Below are positions 1 to 4,968 of a DNA stretch of 6,051 nt, one piece after another (position 1 is the first letter of the stretch; each line of letters begins with the position of its first letter). Source of the stretch: CAJQQY01 sp045104975 (lineage in GTDB: Bacteria; Bacteroidota; Bacteroidia; Chitinophagales; Saprospiraceae). The stretch lies in NCBI GenBank assembly GCA_045104975.1, contig JBGCCY010000042.1, positions 1 to 6,051 on the forward strand, read 5' to 3'. The notes beneath the pieces were generated by a model, which was not told the DNA's origin, searched no databases, and saw only the letters and a program-made list of their open reading frames with translations. A program made the translations under genes and the position numbers.

Positions 1-84
1 CTCACAAATCCACACTATCCAAAAGATCATTTGAAAATTAGTTTCCTAATCTACCAAGCGCTCAAAAATTTAATGCCCGATTGA
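1..84 (+). CDS. Possible C-terminal end of an upstream gene (partial)
   Basis: Reading frame 1 is open from the first base to a TGA at 82-84 and encodes 27 residues ending in QALKNLMPD. The other two forward frames are closed by a stop within about 40 bases, and no reverse frame stays open across the stretch. The peptide has ordinary composition and could be the tail of a protein whose body lies before the window. It shows no recognisable motif, so no family is proposed. A 27-codon open stretch also occurs easily by chance in A+T-rich DNA, so this is only a possibility. Confidence 0.35.
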   Translation, partial: LTNPHYPKDHLKISFLIYQALKNLMPD

Positions 85-241
85 ATCAACCTCCCCAATT
101 TCATATTTTATAAATATTGACATAGTCATTTCATTCACCTCGTCGAACTCACAGATGTATTAATCGAAAATAGAAACAATTAATCTTGGAATCCTTTCTA
201 AGTTACTAAATTGGGAATGTAACCAACTTAATTTCTACTAA
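85..241. other. Intergenic leader before the ABC ATPase gene
   Basis: This A+T-rich gap holds no open frame of note. The ATPase start at 242 follows an A/T-rich stretch without a Shine-Dalgarno sequence, as is usual in Bacteroidota. One octamer at 181-188 (TAATCTTG) differs by one base from the Bacteroidota -7 element TAnnTTTG, but no matching -33 TTG lies at the expected distance upstream. A promoter for the ATPase probably lies here but cannot be placed. Confidence 0.4.
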
Positions 242-1126
242 ATGAATATCTCCATACAAGGACTCCATAAAAAATATCCTAACGGAAACCAAGCATTAAA
301 AGATGTCAATCTTGAAATCAAGGAAGGTATGTTTGGACTACTGGGGCCTAATGGTGCAGGAAAATCAAGCTTGATTCGAATCCTGGTTAGTTTGATGAAA
401 CCAAGTAGTGGGCAAGTAATTGTCAATGGAAAAGATGCCGCTAAAAACAGAGCATATGTTAGAAGTATGCTAGGTTACCTACCGCAAGATTTTAGTTTTT
501 TTTCTAATCTTAAAACCTACGAATTTCTAGATTATTCCGCCCGGCTGTCAGGAATGAACAATAGACGAAAACGGAATCAAGCCGTAGATCAATTATTAGA
601 AGATGTTGGTCTTTTTGATGTACGAAGTCGCAAAGCTAGCAAACTCTCCGGTGGAATGAAGCGCCGTTTAGGAATTGCGCAGGCACTTATAAATGAACCC
701 CAAATTATTATTGTTGATGAACCTACTACTGGTCTTGACCCAGAGGAACGGATTCGTTTTCGGAACCTTTTGGCTCGATTAGGTTCTAAAGATGTTAGTA
801 TCATTCTTTCCACTCACATCGTTGCAGACATTTCTAGTATATGTGAACATATGGCTCTTTTGAATAAAGGACAGATTGCTTTTTCTGGTCCACCAGAAGA
901 ACTGATTCGACAAGCGCAAGGACATGTCTGGTCTATTTATGCTACCGAAAAAGAGTATGTAGAAATCAATCAAAAATATGAAGTAGTCGCCACCGTGATG
1001 ATGAAAGACGGTTGGAAGATTACAGTAGTTGCTGATGAAGTGATCGGATATGCTGCTGAACCAGTTCATCCTAATCTGGAACATGCTTATGTTTATTTTG
1101 TAGAACACACTTTGAAAAAAGAATAA
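242..1126 (+). CDS. ABC transporter ATP-binding protein (ABC-2 type exporter subunit)
   Basis: This 294-residue cytoplasmic ATPase would power the ABC-2 permease encoded next. All nucleotide-binding motifs are intact: Walker A GPNGAGKSS at residues 35-43, Q-loop Gln82 in YLPQDF, signature LSGGM at 135-139, Walker B IIIVDEP with Asp159 and Glu160, D-loop GLD at 164-166, and switch His192 in STH. The ATPase domain covers about residues 2-220. The remaining 75 residues form the short C-terminal extension common in the DrrA/NatA/CcmA-like branch, ending in a PNLEHAYVYF segment like the LEDAYLYF motif seen in many exporter ATPases. There is a single nucleotide-binding domain, so two copies are expected per transporter. 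The ATG at 242 gives the normal N-terminus for the family and has no Shine-Dalgarno sequence. Function as an ATPase is near certain. The substrate is not evident, and the pairing with the downstream permease is inferred from adjacency, strand and the permease's need for an ATPase. Confidence 0.95.
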   Translation: MNISIQGLHKKYPNGNQALKDVNLEIKEGMFGLLGPNGAGKSSLIRILVSLMKPSSGQVIVNGKDAAKNRAYVRSMLGYLPQDFSFFSNLKTYEFLDYSARLSGMNNRRKRNQAVDQLLEDVGLFDVRSRKASKLSGGMKRRLGIAQALINEPQIIIVDEPTTGLDPEERIRFRNLLARLGSKDVSIILSTHIVADISSICEHMALLNKGQIAFSGPPEELIRQAQGHVWSIYATEKEYVEINQKYEVVATVMMKDGWKITVVADEVIGYAAEPVHPNLEHAYVYFVEHTLKKE

Positions 1127-1187
1127 GGCCAAATAGTAAATCGGTAGGTTCGTTTTCCAATTGAAAGTAAAATCTTTCGGTTTTAGG

Positions 1188-1380
1188 CTTGACCTTATGT
1201 TGTAAGTCGTACAGTTCTTATTTCGGTTTTTCAGAACGGCTTTAGGGCTAGCAGTCCTGTTTGAGTAGAACTTAGAAAATCTTAGCGAGGAACGAGCTTT
1301 AGATTTTCTTAGTTGGACGAGTTTGGACTGCGTGGCTAAAATCGAAATTAGAACTGTTGACTTACAACATAAAGTCTTGA
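1188..1380. repeat. Long imperfect inverted repeat, possible MITE-like element
   Basis: The outer arms 1191-1208 and 1359-1376 are reverse complements at 17 of 18 positions. The pairing continues inward: ACAGTTCTTATTTCGGTTTT (1211-1230) answers the complement of 1338-1357, then CAGTCC-type and AGAAAATCT segments (1252-1282) answer 1301-1331. The left arm carries about 17 extra bases near 1231-1247. The apical loop is 1283-1300. Almost the whole 186 bases could therefore fold into one hairpin. The pentamer CTTGA stands at both edges (1188-1192 and 1376-1380) as a direct repeat, which would fit a 5-bp target duplication of a non-autonomous mobile element, though it overlaps the arms by a base or two. 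There is no coding sequence inside. A dispersed intergenic repeat is the favoured reading; a structured RNA or strong terminator is the alternative. Confidence 0.7.
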
Positions 1381-1388
1381 TTTTTTTT
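1359..1388 (+). terminator. Possible terminator: hairpin descending arm plus T8 run
   Basis: The right arm of the long inverted repeat ends at 1376 and is followed, four bases later, by eight T residues at 1381-1388. A transcript leaving the ATPase gene would form a very long stem followed by a U-tract, which resembles an intrinsic terminator, though the stem is far longer than usual. If it works, it would lower transcription of the permease relative to the ATPase. Confidence 0.3.
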
Positions 1389-1389
1389 G

Positions 1390-1419
1390 CTACTTTTTTT
1401 CATCAAGGAAAAAAAGTAG
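1390..1419. repeat. Perfect 11-bp inverted repeat with T7/A7 core
   Basis: CTACTTTTTTT at 1390-1400 and AAAAAAAGTAG at 1409-1419 are exact reverse complements around the 8-base loop CATCAAGG. It lies directly after the T8 run, so it is physically joined to the large hairpin element. The stem is A/T-rich with four G:C or A:T closing pairs at its base. It could be a bidirectional terminator, or a second part of one composite repeat unit. Similar T-run/A-run hairpins are, from memory, common between genes in some Bacteroidota, but this was not searched. Confidence 0.75.
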
Positions 1420-1484
1420 GGAAACGGGAAATTAAATAAACATGAATTATTTAAGAAAGACTTGAAACCATAATAAAATGTAAA

Positions 1485-4400
1485 ATGTCCTCAACCCTAT
1501 TCACCATAGCAAAATACGAACGAAAAATCCTACTGCGAAGTTGGTTTTTTCGAATATTCTCAGCACTCACGCTGTTTTTCATCTTCGTATTTAATATGGG
1601 AGAAATATCTGCAGTTGGTGACCGAACTTGGATCTATCGAGCAGTTCCTTCCAATATGCCTTACGTTGCCATTTATCTTTTAAATATTGGACAGGCGATC
1701 ATTGCCGTTTTTCTGTCTGCTGAATTTATCAAAAGAGATCGCAAGCAAGATACAACAGAGGTGTTTTATGTTCGCTCTATGAGTAACGCTAGTTATATTT
1801 TGGGAAAAGCATGGAGTATATTATCCCTCTTTCTTTTGGTTAATGTTGCAGCATTATTATTAAGTCTGATTTTTAATTCCTTAGCAGAAAATACTTCTAT
1901 CGATTGGAAAGCATTCCTCTATTATCCTGTGCTAATTTCGATTCCCACATTAATTTTTATTATAGGTTTGTCTTCTTTGATGATGAGTATTATTCGAAAC
2001 CAGGCTTTGACTTTTGTCATACTGGTTGGATATATTTTTACTAGTTTGATTTACCTCAAAAGTTCTTTTAATTACCTCTTCGATTACATGGTTTTTTACC
2101 AACCTATGTTTCATTCACAAATCACAGGTTTTGGAGATTGGGAAACCATTTGGACACTCCGTGGAATGTATACTTGCTTTGGACTTGGGTTCTTATTTAT
2201 AACAATTCTCTTATTAAATCGACTTCCTCAATCAAAGTTGCAAAACCTAATCTCTGCAATATTGGCAATAGCATTTATAGGTGGTGGAATTTATTTGGGT
2301 AATCAACATTTGAATCGATATCATCAAAGTGTAGAACTTCCTGAGCAGATGATCGCTCTGAATAATGAATACCTTTCTCATGCTAAAATTGATATCAACG
2401 AGCACGAAATTTCATTAACGCAAGCGGCAGATGGAATTAGTGTGGAGTCCAAAATGATTGGTATAACTAAAGCAGAAAGTAAGGAGTTTGTTTTTAATTT
2501 AAATCCGGGATTAAATATAACCTCTGTCAAAGTTGAAGGGCAACCAATTAAATTTGAGCGAAAGTTACAACTACTTTTGATCCATTTTGATGAAGTAATT
2601 CCAGCAGAGACAACTATTAATCTCCAAGTAAATTATACTGGCTCTATTGATGAAAAAGCGATGTTTATTGATGTTGATCAAAAAACAAAATTCAAAAGAC
2701 CTGATGAGTTTCTTTTTGACATCGGAAGAAGGCATGCATTTATACATCCCAATTTTTTATTATTGACTCAAGAAGCTCAATGGTATTTACAAGCTGGAGT
2801 AGGATATAGTACTGTTAGTGCAACCTGGTTTCGAAAAGACTTTATCGATTACCAATTGACGGTTAAAACTTTGCCAGGAATGATTCCTGTTTCTCCCGGT
2901 CAACTCAAAAAATTGGCAGAAGATACTTATTCCTTTGAACGTGATTTTGCCATTCCGCAACTGTCCTTATCCATCGGCAATTACCAAAAGAAAAGTGTAC
3001 AAATTGATAGTCTAGAATTTTCCGTTTATCATATTGAAGGGCATGATTATTTTAAAGATGCCTTTCCCGATATTCGTGATACTTTACCTTCCATTATTTT
3101 AGAGCGCTTACGTGACTTTGAACGTAAATCAGATTTGAAATATCCCTTTAAAGAATTTTCCATTGTAGAAGTTCCTGGACAATTCAAATCCTATGATCGT
3201 ACCTGGACATCTATTCATCAGAATAACCAACCTGGGTTAGTTTACTTTCCAGAAAAAGCTTTGTTCGACAGAAGTAATGATTTTAATAGTTATGCTAAAC
3301 GTATAAAAAGATGGGGAAGAAATAAAAATAAAACTAAGGAGGAACTTCAAATAACTGTACTATATAAATTTCTAGATCTATTTTATGACTTTAAGGAAGT
3401 GCGTGTTAATTCCAATCCTCAAGGAACTGTGGTCGAAGAATCCATTAATCCTTATTACCAGTTTGTACAATTTTACGAAATGAGTAACAACCTCGATTCG
3501 GAGTATTGGCCTGTTCTAAATCGAGTATTTGAATCCTATCTCAGAGGTTCAGAAAGTGGAGGTTCCGATTGGGTTCGACGAAATAGCGGAAGTACTCAAA
3601 ATGAACTCGCAAACATGGTTTTACAAGAAAAGACCTTTGCCGAAATTCTTAATTTAAAAGAGAATAAAGAACTAATTGATAATGTCATTGAATTGAAAGG
3701 AGAGACTTTATTCTCTATGATTCAAGCCAAAGCAGATACAGATCAGTTCCGAACTTTTATTAGTGAACTACTAGAAGAAACCCGTTTTCAAAATCTGCCA
3801 TTCGAAGAATTTAATGAAAGACTTAAAAAGGAATTTGGCGTCGACTTATCCAACCAAATGGAAAAATGGTTCAACGAAATTCAACTCTCTCGTTATCGAA
3901 TTAGTACACCCATTGCAGAAAAAGTGTTGGCAGGAAACAAAGAAATGATTCGAGTTAGTTTCAAGGTGACCAATGATGGAGCAGCAGAAGGAGTTATAAA
4001 AATTACTTTGCGTCCAGACGAAAACGCAGACAACGAAAAATTACTTTACCTAGAACCAGGGCAAACTAAAGAAGCTTTTTATTTGACAATTAAGGAACCA
4101 ACGGGTATTCATTTCAATACCCTAAGTTCAGGAAATTTGCCCAACCAGATTGAATACAATTTTGAACAGATCGGTAAAAGTGCTGCTAAAAATGCAAAGG
4201 AAGGAGAATCGATTATTGAGGAGCCACTTGTTTTGGTCAATAAAGGAGAAATCATTGTTGACAATGAAAGTCCTGATTTTGAATTTTCTCATTTTGAAGA
4301 AGTGAGTCGTTTACGCAAATGGTTGAAACCAAAAGAAGGAGATGGTTTTAAATATAAAGGAACTCGAGTTTGGCGACCACCTCTAAATTGGACGGCCACG

Positions 4401-4766
4401 ACAAGTGATGAGTTTTTTGGAGAATTTATCCGTTCCGCATTTTACATAAAAGCAGGTGATGGATCTAAAAAAGTCAAATGGAAAATTCCAATCGAGGAAC
4501 CTGGTCGATACGAAGTGTACTATCATGTTTACAAGGATCAATCCTTTAGATGGAATCGAGATACAAAAGGAAATTATCATTTTTCTATTCCACATCAAAA
4601 TGGAACGGATCATCCTACCATAGAGTTGAGTAGGCAAAGTCCGGCTGGATGGACGGCTTTAGGTGATTATTCTTTTTCAGCCGATACCGTTACTATTTCC
4701 TTGAGCAATGAAACAAAACTAAGAGCCATCTTTGCTGATGCGATCAAATTGGTAAAAATAGAGTAA
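1485..4766 (+). CDS. ABC-2 permease fused to inactive M1 peptidase-like and golvesin-like domains
   Basis: This 1093-residue inner membrane protein is the membrane subunit for the upstream ATPase. Residues 1-272 form an ABC-2 permease: a positive N-terminus (YERKILLRSW), then hydrophobic spans near 20-38, 58-81, 107-131, 146-169, 174-192, 226-245 and 254-272. The cytoplasmic loop RKQDTTEVFYVRSMS (86-100) after span 2 is typical of ABC-2 proteins. Seven spans with an inside N-terminus place the remaining 820 residues outside the inner membrane, in the periplasm. Residues 300-800 resemble an M1 aminopeptidase: beta-saddle ending in VNYTGSI (382-388), EAQWY (430-434), an IVEVPGQF strand (560-567), PGLVYFPE (583-590), and a helical part ending in TDQFRTFISELLEET and KKEFGVDLSNQMEKWF. 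The zinc motif HExxH is absent and no histidine occurs between 578 and 876, so peptidase activity is unlikely. Residues 803-895 look Ig-like. Residues 921-1092 match a golvesin C-terminal-like beta-sandwich (VDNESPDF, GRYEVYYHVY, GWTALGDYSF, FADAIKLV). ATG 1485 has no Shine-Dalgarno sequence but begins exactly before the membrane domain. Confidence 0.9.
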   Translation: MSSTLFTIAKYERKILLRSWFFRIFSALTLFFIFVFNMGEISAVGDRTWIYRAVPSNMPYVAIYLLNIGQAIIAVFLSAEFIKRDRKQDTTEVFYVRSMSNASYILGKAWSILSLFLLVNVAALLLSLIFNSLAENTSIDWKAFLYYPVLISIPTLIFIIGLSSLMMSIIRNQALTFVILVGYIFTSLIYLKSSFNYLFDYMVFYQPMFHSQITGFGDWETIWTLRGMYTCFGLGFLFITILLLNRLPQSKLQNLISAILAIAFIGGGIYLGNQHLNRYHQSVELPEQMIALNNEYLSHAKIDINEHEISLTQAADGISVESKMIGITKAESKEFVFNLNPGLNITSVKVEGQPIKFERKLQLLLIHFDEVIPAETTINLQVNYTGSIDEKAMFIDVDQKTKFKRPDEFLFDIGRRHAFIHPNFLLLTQEAQWYLQAGVGYSTVSATWFRKDFIDYQLTVKTLPGMIPVSPGQLKKLAEDTYSFERDFAIPQLSLSIGNYQKKSVQIDSLEFSVYHIEGHDYFKDAFPDIRDTLPSIILERLRDFERKSDLKYPFKEFSIVEVPGQFKSYDRTWTSIHQNNQPGLVYFPEKALFDRSNDFNSYAKRIKRWGRNKNKTKEELQITVLYKFLDLFYDFKEVRVNSNPQGTVVEESINPYYQFVQFYEMSNNLDSEYWPVLNRVFESYLRGSESGGSDWVRRNSGSTQNELANMVLQEKTFAEILNLKENKELIDNVIELKGETLFSMIQAKADTDQFRTFISELLEETRFQNLPFEEFNERLKKEFGVDLSNQMEKWFNEIQLSRYRISTPIAEKVLAGNKEMIRVSFKVTNDGAAEGVIKITLRPDENADNEKLLYLEPGQTKEAFYLTIKEPTGIHFNTLSSGNLPNQIEYNFEQIGKSAAKNAKEGESIIEEPLVLVNKGEIIVDNESPDFEFSHFEEVSRLRKWLKPKEGDGFKYKGTRVWRPPLNWTATTSDEFFGEFIRSAFYIKAGDGSKKVKWKIPIEEPGRYEVYYHVYKDQSFRWNRDTKGNYHFSIPHQNGTDHPTIELSRQSPAGWTALGDYSFSADTVTISLSNETKLRAIFADAIKLVKIE

Positions 4767-4768
4767 CT

Positions 4769-4799
4769 ATTCAGCATCGCTGAATTCTATTTTAATTTT
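4769..4799 (+). terminator. Short intrinsic terminator-like hairpin after the permease gene
   Basis: Two bases after the permease stop codon, ATTCAGC (4769-4775) and GCTGAAT (4779-4785) form a perfect 7-bp stem around the loop ATC. The T-rich stretch TCTATTTTAATTTT follows at 4786-4799. The stem is short with only three G:C pairs, and the T-run is interrupted, so termination may be partial. Its position directly after the stop codon supports the call. Confidence 0.5.
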
Positions 4800-4800
4800 C

Positions 4801-4894
4801 AACGCAGAGGCACGGAGACGCAGAGATTCCTATTCTTTTTGAAGTTTCGCTTAGGTAGCTTCGAAAAAACTCTGCACCTCTGCACCTCTGCGTT
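4801..4894. repeat. 94-base inverted repeat with 25-base arms (CTCTGCACCTCTGCGTT type)
   Basis: The arms 4801-4825 and 4870-4894 are reverse complements at 20 of 25 positions, with the outermost ten bases (AACGCAGAGG) perfect. All five differences are transitions, which leave G:U-type pairs in the RNA of one strand or the other. Within the 44-base centre a second pairing exists: TTTTTGAAG (4836-4844) with CTTCGAAAAA (4859-4868), allowing one bulge. Each arm is itself built from repeated GCAGAG-like hexamers. Related CGCAGAG/CTCTGCG inverted repeats are known as dispersed intergenic sequences in several bacterial phyla. It may act as a bidirectional terminator or as a mobile repeat; it has no coding potential. 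Confidence 0.75.
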
Positions 4895-4904
4895 AAAAAA
4901 TTTC

Positions 4905-4918
4905 TTGGCGTAAGCCAA
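4905..4918 (+). other. Small GNRA-type hairpin upstream of the TolC-like gene
   Basis: TTGGC (4905-4909) and GCCAA (4914-4918) pair perfectly around GTAA, which in RNA would be a GNRA tetraloop closed by C:G. It stands 50 bases before the start codon, so it may be in the 5' leader if transcription begins upstream. A 5-bp stem is short enough to be chance. No promoter of the Bacteroidota type (TTG and TAnnTTTG at proper spacing) could be placed between 4895 and 4968. Confidence 0.25.
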
Positions 4919-4968
4919 TGCTCAATAGTTGCAAAATAGATTAGAGATTATTATTAAAATTTACGATT

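Larger units (their letters stand above)
1127..1484. other. 358-base non-coding gap filled by hairpin-forming repeats
   Basis: No convincing gene lies here. Starting codons lead only to tiny frames, such as a seven-codon frame at 1442-1465 (MNYLRKT) and an ATG-TAA pair at 1478-1483 directly before the permease start. The gap contains a long imperfect inverted repeat (1191-1376), a T8 run (1381-1388) and a perfect 11-bp hairpin (1390-1419). The last 65 bases are A-rich and form the leader of the permease gene, without a visible Shine-Dalgarno sequence. A gap this long is unusual between an ABC ATPase and its permease, which normally overlap or lie a few bases apart. Confidence 0.7.

Noticed and set aside
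117..122. TTGACA as a sigma-70 -35 box
   Set aside because: No TATAAT-like sequence follows at 16-18 bases, and this hexamer is not the main promoter signal in Bacteroidota.
181..188. TAATCTTG as a Bacteroidota -7 promoter element
   Set aside because: It has one mismatch and no TTG at the expected -33 spacing upstream, and such octamers are frequent in A+T-rich DNA.
238..1132. Reverse-strand open frames opposite the ATPase gene (238-426, 589-813, 779-1132)
   Set aside because: They lie antisense to a gene with all ABC ATPase motifs, and their translations have no recognisable domain.
1163..1178. GAAAG...CTTTC hairpin followed by GGTTTT as a terminator for the ATPase gene
   Set aside because: The stem is only five pairs, mostly A:T, with a short T-run; it is too weak to call.
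1188..1419. CRISPR array or attenuator peptide in the ATPase-permease gap
   Set aside because: The repeats are inverted rather than direct with spacers, and no leader peptide rich in one amino acid precedes them.
2403..2417. HEISL (residues 307-311) as a possible HExxH zinc motif
   Set aside because: The fifth residue is Leu rather than His, and it lies in the beta-saddle segment, far before the expected catalytic region.
4383..4637. Reverse-strand 84-codon frame inside the permease gene
   Set aside because: It is antisense to the golvesin-like domain coding sequence, and its translation has no recognisable family features.
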